Source of the DNA: Gracilaria gracilis
Lineage: Eukaryota > Rhodophyta > Florideophyceae > Gracilariales > Gracilariaceae
Reading direction: 5' to 3'
Length of the DNA: 64,000 bases
Assembly (NCBI GenBank): GCA_030374805.1
Contig: JARGSG010000223.1
Location: forward strand, 62,001-126,000
The notes under the pieces: model-generated
What the model was told of the DNA's origin: nothing
The model's database searches: none
What the model saw: only the letters and a program-made list of their open reading frames with translations
Shown: positions 46,199-56,460 of the stretch, in pieces
Position numbering within the stretch: the first letter of the stretch is position 1
Layout of the letters: each line of letters begins with the position of its first letter
Program-made: the position numbers and the translations under genes

Positions 46199-47390
46199 TC
46201 ACCGTCTTCTTCGGCGCCTCTCACGATCCTTGGCGCTTACGGCCACCTTTAACGCGAGTACCTTTGAAAATGGGGATCGGGAAAATGTCGTCACTCCCCA
46301 CGAAATCTTCTGTATACGTCTCCGCCATCCTTGAGAATGGATGAACCGAGTGACGCCCTGTTTGTCAAGATCCAATTCTCGACTTCTTAGCCCGTCTCGA
46401 ATCACGCTCACGTTTTTCATGCTCTGTGTCGGAAGCTCCTGACTCGGAACTTCTGGAATCCTCAGACACATCAACTGCCCCCTTACCGATATCATCTTCG
46501 TACCCCCGTTTACGCCCTTTCTCTCTTTGAGACTAAACAACTGCTTCTTCATGATGACTACTTCCCAAGTCATGAGCACCATGCCCTTATCCTTCGCTAT
46601 CGCTGTGTTTCTTACTTGGTTCCGGAGAATCAGCGGCCAAGTTTCGGTGGTCATCTCGGCCGACTTGATCTCAAGTACTGCCCCGGATTCTTCCACCCAC
46701 GTCTTCGCGATTCCCGATGGCATGGAATGATTTTTTTACCTGCTTCACACCCTTTACCTGGCGTAGCTGATGATGAAGAGAGTTTTGGGTTGGCGAATCA
46801 GCACCAGTCACCAGGGTAGGCGCGCCACCGCTTCCTTGTCTCGGGGCCCCGTACCCAACCTTTCTATTCTTCTTCTCTGCTTCTACCTTCGCCTTCTTAT
46901 CACGTTGCATAGATTCCTTGATGAACTCTGTAGCTATCCAATGGTTCTGAGCAGCTTGAAGAACCGGGTACTTTTCTTCAATCTTTTTTTTCAACGTCAA
47001 AAACTGGCTTGCATATTCGATCTTCATAGACGTAAAGGTACGCTCGCCGCGCTGGAGACCACTACGTTGGTACAAGTGTGCCCTTATCAGGTCCTTGATA
47101 CTCTTCGTCATTTGGGGATACGCCAAATAGTCTTCAATTAAGGAAGCGTCGCCAGACATATTCTCTCGGTAGAGACGATTAAAGACCAAACGCGCCGATA
47201 TCAAAGTCCCAGTAGGACGGCCAGGCTGATCTGTTTGCTTCATTCGCCTCTTGTACGCCGCCGTAGGTATACCGAGTGAGTTTGGAGGCACTAAGAACAC
47301 AGCGAAAATCTGTTGGTTGCTTTTGCTGGCCTGCTGCACAGAGGAAGTGCCCATATCAGCGGAAACTTGAAGCATCACGCGAGAGCCCAT
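46199..47390 (-). pseudogene. Unknown protein with a frameshift
   Basis: ATG 47,390 (MGSRVMLQVSADMGTSSVQQ). The first frame runs to 46,671; the coding-like sequence continues in the next frame from 46,723 (VEESGAVLEIKSAEMTTETW) and perhaps a third (DVSEDSRSSESGASD). The first 200 residues look like a real domain (FAVFLVPPNSLGIPTAAYKR, LIEDYLAYPQMTKSIKDLIR, QAAQNHWIATEFIKES), followed by a basic linker. I do not recognise it. It may be an accessory ORF of the Tnp2-like element next door. Confidence 0.4.
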
Positions 47391-48208
47391 TGTAGTACAC
47401 AAAACTTGGCCAAAAACCCCTTTTAGAGAATGAACGGTGGGAGGGAAATAACGACTAGTCAGAACAAGTCAAATGGAATCGATTGAAATAGATATACAAG
47501 GAAATGAATGAGAGAATACATACCTGGTAACGTGTTGCGAATTGACTAGTGGATTTGTGAAGGGAACGTTTTTGGTGCGGAGAAGCGTGATTGAAAAAGC
47601 AGACTGCAATCTGTAAAAGAAGAGAATGAAGGGACTGATATGATGGGGAACGATGTCACGGGCTGCCTGGAAAGAATGCACAATGAGGATAAGAACAAGA
47701 TTACGACGCCTCGTTACATGGAATGTACTTTCACAGCCGCAGTAATGGAGTACGCGGAGTAATGGGAAAGAAAAGGCCGACGTAAAACTGGAAACGGAAA
47801 AAAAAAGTATAATCGAGTGGTATATAGACGGAAGGAGAAAACCGTGGATAATATGGGGATGGAGAGCAGGGCCCGGGGTGAGAGAATGTCTGTCACTCAT
47901 CTTGCTGAAGTACCGTCGGTACCTAGGGTCCTCAGAAAAGCGCGGGCGGTATAGATTTTGCTTGAGGAAGAAACGGAGCGCAAGCTCCAGAATTCTTGCC
48001 TTGATCCGATTTGAGGTGGAGCTGGAATAAGTGAAAGCCCAAACCACAAAATCAGAAATTGAGAGTACTTTTTAGCAACACGGTTTCCCAGTCGGTGGCC
48101 AATGACGTAAGATAAATCTCGCAATGATCGCCTATCACACAATGAGAATGCAAATAAATCGTTGTACTTCTTGCCAAGTCCACTTGCTCCTTCAAGGTTC
48201 TTACTGCA
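47391..48208. other. Intergenic region
   Basis: Between two divergently oriented decayed genes. A 192-codon minus ORF here is rich in Ser/Phe/Ile and shows no domain. No supported feature. Confidence 0.35.
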
Positions 48209-51200
48209 TTGGAGAAAATTTCTTGTCATGAGTTAGGCAGAAAGCGAAAAAGCCGATGGGAGCTCTGTGTTGAGAGCACAGACCACGAACCTCCACTATG
48301 CACCAAATCTTCCCAATCAGACGACGGTGAATCGAATGGAAAAGATTCTCCTCCTAGAAAAAGAATAAGCAGGTGGGAATACCAACCAGAGAAAGAATCT
48401 GCCGTAACAATACCTGTAGTGAATGACGCCAGTCATGAATCGCTGCCATGTATCACTTTTGCGCTAAGAAATACAAGACGCATGATCCATAACTGTAATC
48501 CAAATGGGATGAGTTTATGCCAAACAAGCATTACTGACTTCGAGAATGATAATGCAGATTGCGAAGTGCAAGATGTTCAGTATTCTTCGCCCTCCGATGA
48601 TGTGGAGAAAGGTTGTAACCGTTCAATAGAGCTATATGATGAGAACGGATCGTGCTCCCCTTCTCCACCCTCTTCTTCTTTTCCTCAGTCAAGGGTGGCA
48701 TCGGATTACGAGTCCAGTGGTACCCTCGGAAACGAAGAAGGTTTCGTTGAAGAACCTTTGTCAACTTGCTCATCCGAGTTCAAGAGACTAAGTGCTTTCC
48801 TCTACCCCTCCGAGCTGGCCAGTGTGTCCCAAAGAATTATAGAGAAACTCATTTTAATTGATCCAATCAGGGTCTCTGTATCATACAAAAACATGGCTAT
48901 CTTTGCTCAGAGAACTTCATTGGCAGAAAATTCATTTGCTAATATGTGTCCAGAGAAACACTGCGCAGTTTAAGGAAATCTAAAGAACTCCAAAAGCTGT
49001 CCGGTGTGCAGCAAGCCTTTGAAGGGAATGGGGAGCTCAAAACTTTTGTACATGATGCCTTCATCGGCTATATGAGCATTATGTCGCGCGAAGGATTCTT
49101 TCGAAGAGCTCAAAAGCGGACGGGATCGGATCAAAAACTCAGTAGAAGCATCAGAGTGTGAAGACAGGTATCATGATTACTATCATGGATGTATGTTTCG
49201 GCGAAATTATTCCAGTTATTTGAACAAGTGCAATTCGAATTCAGATGGCGTTGTTGTTTTTCTCACGTTCTTGACAGATGGGTTTCAGTGTACAAGAGAC
49301 AGAAGAGCAAATGCCGTTTCTTCATGGCCCCTTTTATCCACAATTTTCAATTACTCTCCAAAAGAAAGAGCAAGAGCAAAAAATGCTCTCATCTTTGCCA
49401 TGGTACCTGGATCGCATAGCTCGGACTACTTTGATACATTTCTCCAGGTGCTGATTGAAGACTTTAGACAGCTCGAAAAAGAAATGTAAATACTTTGTCA
49501 CGACAATCGCATCCGAGAGATACGAGGGTACGTAACTTTCTTCACCGCTGATTGGCCCGCTGCGTCAAAGGTGTTTGGCTTCGCGGGCCATACTGGTAAT
49601 TTCTTTTGCAGGTTTTGTCTGAGACGCAAAGATTACGTGAGTGAGTTGGATATCTCTTATGTCATTCCTCGGCTCCCAAACCACACTATATTCAGGCATT
49701 GATTCGTCTACGGCGCAGTGGAAGGGCTCAGTATGGTCCCAGAGATCTCATCAACATAGAATGTGTAACACAGAGAGACGCCGTAGATATATTATCTACT
49801 TGGAAAAGCTTGAGACATGGAATGGGCGGGGGGACCAATAGAAAGAAGACAGCCAAAGTCACCGGGATCAAAGCAGATTGTTCTCTCCGAATGCTTTCTG
49901 TGGACGTTAAGTATTCATTTCCTTATGATGTGATGCATCTAGTTCTCATTTGATGGACGAAACATGTGGCAAAGTTATGGTTTGGTTTGCACAAAAGTCA
50001 TAAGCAAACAGCGCATCTGCCAGAGTACTGCATACCAGAAAATATTCTAGAGAGGATCAATACGCACATGGAACGATCATCAAGTGGAACACCAGTATGT
50101 TGGGGAAAGGCTCCTCTGCCTGTCAGTGAAATTTCAAAGTATAAGGCGGAAGACCTAAAGCGACTCATGGAGATGTACCTGTTGCCATACCTGCATCGCT
50201 TCAATATGAGCGAAAATAAGGTAACGGTGTGGTTCCCCATCTCAAAAATAGTCTTTGTTTCGTTCAATTACCGTTGTGATGTGGATGCTGTTCTTTATCT
50301 TCAGAGAGTGGTAGAAGAATTGTACGTTCGATTTGTTCAGTAGTCCTATGCCGGGCCGTCTGACGCATTCTGTTTCACAACTTCGACGCATGCCATATTG
50401 CACTTGCCTGATCTTCTGAAAGAATGTGGACCGCTCCCGGGTACCTCCGAGTTTCTAATCTAGAGACTTTTTGGAGATATGGGAAGGCGTATGACAAGCA
50501 GGAACAACGTGAGCTCCCATTAGTTTCACAAGAACCACAAACTGTTGACATTGCGTGTCATGAGCGGTGGTATTTCACCTAAGATATCAGATGAGGCTAC
50601 ACTTACTCTTGACGAATATCGAATCGAATATCTCTCTGATCGAAGGGCTGATTCCATTTCTGATCATGAGAAAATGACAGGTATTACATTTCAAGGTCAT
50701 GGAAAACCCGAAAAGCGATGGAGTGAATTCAATGCGATCGTAACCAAGTTTTTGAGCGAAAACTTTGTTGAGCATGCAAGTTCATACCACATACGGACTG
50801 TAAAGCAGTTTAAATCAGCACTTATAACCACAAGCACCAGCACATTTTCCATTGAGACCCAGAAATGCTTACAGAGGAGGTGCAGATTACGAAGCGATGC
50901 ACGTCAGAAGTTTTCCGTAGCAGCAGAATTTGAGAGAGGTCGGGAAGGCCACGGTGAAGATGAAGAATCATTGCATTCTGACTCGAATTCGGATGATAAA
51001 TGCAAATCCGTTGATCTGTATTACGGCGATGTTCAAAAAATATTCCACGTCGAACTTGAGATTGCCCATGGGAAAGTTAATTGCATTGTGCACGCAGCAT
51101 TTCTCGGGATTTGTTGGCACTACGGTTGTGCTTATGATGAGTATCTGGATCTCCTGTTCACGAGAGACAGACGTAGATCGGAGATCACAATTGAGCCCTT

Positions 51201-51234
51201 AAACTGCGTTAAGCGACCCATTGGATTCCTGTAA
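48209..51234 (+). pseudogene. Second Tnp2-like DDE transposase, decayed
   Basis: The opening frame has no good ATG and is a Ser/acid-rich N-terminal region (to 48,973). Then in several frames: LTDGFQCTRDRRANAVSSWP (about 49,275, first catalytic Asp), ARAKNALIFAMVPG, FTADWPAASKVFGFAGHTGN (about 49,535, second Asp) followed by CRFCLRRKDY, VKYSFPYDVMHLVLI (about 49,910), LRLLMEMYLLPYL-like (about 50,165), HAILHLPDLLKECGPLPG (about 50,395), and a C-terminal DLYYGDVQKIF and RPIGFL to 51,234. These are Tnp2/CACTA hallmarks. At least five frameshifts or stops, so inactive. It is a different lineage from the E2 transposase, with no close motif match. Confidence 0.8.
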
Positions 51235-51725
51235 ATCTCTAAACATCGATATTACCTCGATAGGGTAAGAAGAGAACATGTGCTAGGACCAAGACGAGTT
51301 GAAATGCCTTTTGCTAAATTCACAACGTATTAAAGCGATAAATTGATACGGGTAGAAGTGATTGTGAGCCGCTGTGCAGATTGTGAGGTCGAAATCACCT
51401 ATCTGGCGCAGGCTGGTTTAGAAAAAATGTAAAGGTCATGAAGGCTACCATTTCCACTGGAGAAAGGTCATTGTGCACTCCATTACCTGCCATGAGAACC
51501 GCTAAATTCACTAGTGCCACAATACAAAAATCTGAGCGTATTGCAGCTACACACGGCACAGAGTGGTGCCCGCAGACTGAAGAACCTTCCCGAGTGCGTG
51601 ACTGCATGACGCGTCACGCACTCATCATCCTGACAAAGGTCGCGAAAGACCTTCGGTATCCCCATTTCCGAATGCCGACTGTATGGGTCAAAGCATCCCA
51701 TTGCCGCCAGTGCCGGCGTGAATTG

Positions 51726-51905
51726 GCGTGGCGTGGCGGGCCGCCACTTCACGCCGAGCGGCTATGGGATGCATTGACTGGCGCGCCACTTCACGCCGAG
51801 CGGCTATGGGATGCATTGACTGGCGCGCCACTTCACGCCGCCACTGGCGTCTATGGGATGCATTGACTGGCGCCCCACTTCACGCCGCCAGTAGCGGCTA
51901 TGGGA
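51726..51905. repeat. Short tandem repeat, about 42-46 bp unit
   Basis: Four tandem units containing GCCACTTCACGCCGAGCGGC and TATGGGATGCATTGACTGGC; the last two have CGCCACTGGC or CGCCAGTAGC in place of GAGCGGC. ORFs across it are artefacts of the repeat. Confidence 0.8.
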
Positions 51906-52680
51906 TGTTTTTATGGGACGACTCGAGGGGATGCAGGACTGGCAAAGGGATGTTGGGATAAGTAGCGTTCCAGTAAAGCGGTGGAAAATAGGAAAAGGGA
52001 ACGATTAGAGAGCTATGAGGGAGTTAGAAACATGGAAAAAGAAGAAGGTAAAACGTTCGCGTAAATGGGGTCTGTTCCGGATGGAGTTTTGTCGATTTGA
52101 ACTGGAGAGCAAGAATCTGTTAGAAAAACCTACTGCGGATGGTTTGAAGATCGGGGCGTTTGAAGACGAAGCTGGTACTACTTGGGGTTTAGTGAGGCTA
52201 GGACTGCAGCGGATGAAGAGTGTTGGATATGATGAAGAGGAAGATTAGATTATGATACAGTATTGTGATGTTGTGAGCGCGGGACTGAAGTATTAAGTAA
52301 GGGATGGAGGAGATGAACAGAGCAGGAGAAGTGAAATGAAGATGGAGGACAGAACTGGAGGGCACTGCGGAAGAGGGATGGGGGAAAAAGTTGGTGTTGG
52401 AGAGTATGAAAGATTAGAGCGGTATCGGGCTGCTGAATTGAATGATAGGGACTTGATGGGCTAAGAAAGTGTATGAGGATATTGTGCAGGTCTGCAAAAG
52501 AGAGAGGAAGGGTTTAGGAAGGGAAGGGGTTACTTCATACTTTGTGGGAGGAATGCCGGCTTGGTCTGGGAAGGCAGTGAAAGAAAGAGAGAGAAGGGAA
52601 AGGGAGGTAGGGGAGGTGTTACTACTGGAATGTTTTAACGCATTTTAAGTGGTAGAGAGGAATGGAAGACATGAGGAAGG
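51906..52680. other. Region without a clear gene
   Basis: A 77-codon ORF at 52,015-52,248 (MRELETWKKKKVKRSRKWGL) is the only candidate; charged, unrecognised. The rest is purine-rich on the plus strand. Confidence 0.3.
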
Positions 52681-53411
52681 TTGCTAGAAGTTCTGTTGAC
52701 ATATCTTGTAGTGGATCTGGATAATTATGGAGAGACGGTAGTGAAAATGATGCAGCGAATGATTTCGATGAGCAGTGGGATGGAAGCAGAACTTGTTTGC
52801 TTGCAATACATTTGGAAGGGAATGTTTCACTTGGGGTTGAAAATGTTGAAGGATAAATTCCGAGGCAGCAGGAAGGAGAGGATGCAAATGACTGTCAATG
52901 TGCCTGAGATTATCACGCGGTGGGTAGTGTTCTGGAAGGGAACAAAGGAGGAGAAGAAAGAGGCACTTGGAAGTATGGAAGAGGTTGGCGGGCATGAGAG
53001 CGATATATGCCTTGGGTGGTCTTCGCCGTCATGGTGCAGAGGTCCTGCCGAAGGATGCGAGACGAGCAAAGGAGTCGTACGAACGCGCTGTCGAGGAAGG
53101 GAATGACATCAATGCAATGAGCAATCTTGGAAACTTACTCCGTGGAGGTGGAGATGGCGTGGCGACGGATGCAAGACAAGCCAAGGAACGGTACGAACGC
53201 GCTGTCGAGGTGAGACGGCGTGTCGACGGATGCAAGACAAGCCATGGAACGGTACGAACGCGCTGTCGAGGAAGGGAACCAGATTGATGCAATGACCGGA
53301 CTTGGAGCTTTATTCGATTGTGGTGCAGACGCGTGGAAAAGGATGCCAGACGTGCGAAGGAGTGGTCCGAACGCACAATCGAGGAAGGGATTCACACTAT
53401 TGGACTCATAG
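52681..53411 (+). pseudogene. Sel1-like repeat protein fragment
   Basis: Three degenerate Sel1 units, helix-turn-helix solenoid repeats: DARRAKESYERAVEEGN then AMSNLGNLL; DARQAKERYERAVE; DARQAMERYERAVEEGNQ then AMTGLGALF, with part of a fourth (VEKDARRAKEWSERTIEEG). They lie in different frames (52,967-53,287; 53,220-53,411; 53,318 on). An upstream frame from 52,681 may be the N-terminal part. Sel1 repeats serve as protein scaffolds, for example in ER-associated degradation. Frameshifts make this copy non-functional. It runs convergent to the RING gene 40 bases away, both being ubiquitin-system-type proteins, though a link is only a thought. Confidence 0.6.
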
Positions 53412-53453
53412 AAGCGTTGAAAGGCGTTGAAAGCCGCAGAGCTATGAATTGCG

Positions 53454-53963
53454 CTACGTGCGCCCATGAGGTGGCGGAGCTCTCATCAGCTGGTCCGTTG
53501 TTGTATTGTTTGGATTCCCGCTTGATTGCTTCGCTCGTTGACGCTTCCTCGCTTCGAGTCTTTTCTTGTTCTTCTTCAGCCTTTTGGCAATAATCTTCTT
53601 CTCAACATCTGTCTTCCCCTCGGTGTCCATTTTTTTAAAGTTGTTTTCGTAGTCCACATAGAGAGTGAACTCCTTCTTCTTTAACAATTTCCTACAGCTG
53701 GGACACTTGTTGTTTTGTTTCCTTGCGTTTAAACGTTGATGCTCCGCAACTGCGAGCATCTGTTCTCTCTCTGAAAGATGAGAAACATGCGGAAGCTGGG
53801 TGGTATTTCGCTCGTTTACAGTCATCCAAGCGCCCAAACAAGAACCATGAAATACATGCGAGCAATTTGTTACTTCGACAAAACCTTCTAGGTCTTCAAG
53901 ACATATAGCGCATTGTCGCGGATGACTTATTCGCGGCTTAGTAGAAGGCCCACCTGCAGTCAT
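53454..53963 (-). CDS. RING-H2 finger protein, probable E3 ubiquitin ligase
   Basis: First ATG at 53,963 (MTAGGPSTKPRISHPRQ) gives 169 residues; the open frame extends upstream to about 54,017 without an ATG, so a further 5' exon is possible. RING-H2 ligands: CAICLEDL, then 11 residues, CSHVFHGSC (Cys-x-His-x2-His-x2-Cys), a long 44-residue gap, then CPSCRKLL. The gap is near the upper limit for RING fingers and contains a charged helix-like stretch (LSEREQMLAVAEHQRL). The C-terminal third is very Lys/Arg-rich (KRLKKNKKRLEARKRQRAK), coiled-coil-like and possibly nuclear. The family transfers ubiquitin from an E2 to substrates. One of the few intact genes in the window. Confidence 0.75.
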   Translation of the reverse strand: MTAGGPSTKPRISHPRQCAICLEDLEGFVEVTNCSHVFHGSCLGAWMTVNERNTTQLPHVSHLSEREQMLAVAEHQRLNARKQNNKCPSCRKLLKKKEFTLYVDYENNFKKMDTEGKTDVEKKIIAKRLKKNKKRLEARKRQRAKQSSGNPNNTTTDQLMRAPPPHGRT

Positions 53964-54365
53964 CGGGGAAGCAAAAGGTGAAACAACTTTCTTCTTCCAC
54001 GTACCCCTAGATTCCACCGCCGTTCATTTCGGATTTGATAGAGGCAATGCTTGCCTGATTTCAAAACCAGCCTCCAATTTGGGCACTTCCAAAATTTAAT
54101 TTAAAAAAAGCAAACTTTTTGACGCAGGTACTTGACAAATCGTCATCCGGGCCTCACTGTGTGCTTGGCATATGACGGCGGCGGAATCGTAGTAAGACGT
54201 ATCTGTCTCGGCGTCTCGAGTTCTGCAGCACGTCATCACAAACACCTGCGACCCTACCTGTTCCTTGTTTTCTCAGCTCTGGCGGTGTGTGCTTCCGCCA
54301 AATCTGTCGTGTGTGTTCATATGCTGGCTCGTCCGCATATGTGTGCATGATCGTGCGCAGGCAGG

Positions 54366-54397
54366 CGCACTTAGGTCGGCTTGCCCGCCTAAGTGCG
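54366..54397. repeat. Perfect 10-bp stem inverted repeat
   Basis: CGCACTTAGG, a 12-base loop, CCTAAGTGCG. It lies in a gene-poor stretch (54,018-55,429) whose short ORFs show no domain, including an unrecognised 90-codon minus frame at 54,909-55,181 that lacks an ATG start. Confidence 0.6.
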
Positions 54398-55429
54398 ACT
54401 GTCTGTAAGTGCGGAAGACACAGCGACGACGAAAACGGGAGCGCCAAAAACGCAAGACTGTCGTTATGGACTTGTAAAGCGGGCTTGGGGTCAAAGAGTA
54501 CAATGGTGTATAGAAGGCATTGGAAATACCAAATGGGCGTTGCTGGTTAAGATGGACGTTGCGTGCAGCTACTTCGGTACTTGCGCCCGGATATTTTTTA
54601 CACGGCCTCAGGTCTAATGCGATGTACGGGACTATGGAACAACTACGGCTGGAGTGTATTCGGAGAACTACAATCGATCACCAAGCGACCCATATGATAT
54701 CTTCGGTGCGGAAACGTGATGGTGAATAACGACGACTACAGCAAAGATCTACTGCAGTGGAGGGCTAGTGCTTCAGGAAGACTGATTCGCGGTTTTGCGG
54801 CTCTTTGATGGATCAAAGCTTCTCCTATTAGTCTAATCGTCTGTCGAAAGCAGAAGAAAATGGCGGCGAATCCTTTTTTGCCTTGTGAACAAAAAGCTAA
54901 CCTCTGAACTAACCTCTCGAGAAGAGTTGAAAGTGAGGATCCACTAACATTTCACGGATTTCTAATGCTGGTAAAGCCGAAGTTGTAACTTGATCTATGT
55001 GCAAGATCGCATCGAGCATTCGCACAAAAGAAGCACAGAGAAGACGATCACGAGCGCACTCTAGCTTGGGTTTGTGAGTCTCAACGTATGATCTGCGCAG
55101 GGCGTCCGGGTTGTCCGGCCTCGGAAGGGCCTGCTTTGTGATCAACAGAACAATTCTGAGGTTGCAAATTGCTGCCCACACTGAATTGCCACCCTGTAAC
55201 TAGTTGCTAGATATCGAGCCAGGAGCAAGATATGCGTTTCAGACTAAAGCGCAGTTATTAATACATTCGGAAGGAGGACATGAAGCTGAGAAAGTTCTTT
55301 ACGACCTAGAACGCCTTGTAGGCACAGCGCATGTTTCTTGTGATCTGGATATATAAGCTATGAAATGCATGTTCGTAACGCTTTGGAATGAAGGTTTCGA
55401 AGTATCCGATGAGAATAACATGCGGCGTC

Positions 55430-56245
55430 TCAGCCAGCAACTTTATTTTCGCCACGAATAAGTCGAAGCAGTGCACTCATCGATACTCTTGATTTGGAAA
55501 ACAAACTCAGTTTCTTCACATTGGCAATTCCATATTCCCAGTCAGCATCTCTTCCTTCCGTTTTCAGCTTTAGAGAAAGCGGTCCGTGTTCAGAAACGAA
55601 CTCGACAATATCTTTGAATCTATAGAAGGCTGCTTTTTGCCCGCTTCTGTTCCAATATTTATCTGTGTAGTTCTTGACAATTACTCTTCGCGAAGAAGCC
55701 GTAAGAAACAATCGCACGGGCTTGAAGCCTGTTTTCTTCTCTCCGAAACGCCATAATCTCACAACATCCTCCAGCGCGGGAGGAAGATTCGGAATGAATT
55801 TGCAGTTCGGCATAATGACAGCGATACTCTCTAGAGTCTGGGATGAATTGGCTGCTTCATGTGTAGCACCCACTGCGGATGCAGCACTACAAGCTGCTAT
55901 ATTACATTTCTGATGTGCCGGGTCTTGAACGTTGTCAGCGTTCCTAGCTTTCGAACCTTCACTAATCGCGAATGGCTTTGACAAATTCGTATAGTGCTTA
56001 CTGATAATTGATTTTCGCTTAGCCAGCGTCTTTAAACGATGCTCAGCCTCCCGTCTCCACACCAAACGTTTGCTTTCTTCGTTATCTTCTGTTCCGCAGT
56101 TCTTTTCTTTGTCAAAGGAAGCCATGATTTGTAGCTGTAGTTTGGAAAACACATGAGGCTCGTACTCCCAAATCTGGCGTGGGGGCCTAAAGCCTATGCC
56201 AGTACCACCACCCTGAATGGCGGGAACATAGCCATGACGTTCCAT
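55430..56245 (-). CDS. GCR1_C-like DNA-binding protein, divergent from the recombinase
   Basis: First good ATG at 56,245 (MERHGYVPAIQGGGTGIGF), 271 residues; the frame is open upstream to 56,374 without ATG. A charged middle region (RREAEHRLKTLAKRKSIISK), then at about 160-235 a segment like the GCR1_C fold: LEDVVRLWRFGEKKTGFKPV, then KYWNRSGQKAAFYRFKDIVE. That Trp-rich pattern ending in a basic-aromatic FYRFKDIVEF matches the family seen in yeast Gcr1 and at the C-terminus of some fungal Crypton recombinases. Here it would be a separate gene transcribed away from the recombinase. It may bind the palindrome between them. Family call by eye. Confidence 0.5.
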   Translation of the reverse strand: MERHGYVPAIQGGGTGIGFRPPRQIWEYEPHVFSKLQLQIMASFDKEKNCGTEDNEESKRLVWRREAEHRLKTLAKRKSIISKHYTNLSKPFAISEGSKARNADNVQDPAHQKCNIAACSAASAVGATHEAANSSQTLESIAVIMPNCKFIPNLPPALEDVVRLWRFGEKKTGFKPVRLFLTASSRRVIVKNYTDKYWNRSGQKAAFYRFKDIVEFVSEHGPLSLKLKTEGRDADWEYGIANVKKLSLFSKSRVSMSALLRLIRGENKVAG

Positions 56246-56370
56246 TGCATATACAAATATATAACAATGTGAAATCACAGATCTTCGCAAATAGCAACGG
56301 TACAAAGTTACAAGCTCCGAACTGCTCTTGTTGTAGACGAAGGTCTGATTACAGGTTCCCGCTTTTCGGA

Positions 56371-56414
56371 GCACAATACTTTGATGTTTTCACAAAACAT
56401 TCAAAGTATTGTGC
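56371..56414. promoter_or_regulatory. 44-bp palindrome between divergent genes
   Basis: GCACAATACTTTGA at 56,371 and TCAAAGTATTGTGC at 56,401 form a perfect 14-bp stem, extended inward by ATGTTTT and AAAACAT with one base offset. It lies between the two divergent genes, upstream of both starts. It could be an operator, a recombination site or a hairpin in both leaders. Confidence 0.75.
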
Positions 56415-56460
56415 TTATTTTAGCATGTGGCTTCGCATTCTTTCTCCATGAACGTACTAT

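Noticed and set aside
47469..48047. 192-codon minus ORF
   Set aside because: Low-complexity Ser/Phe/Ile composition with no domain and no good context.
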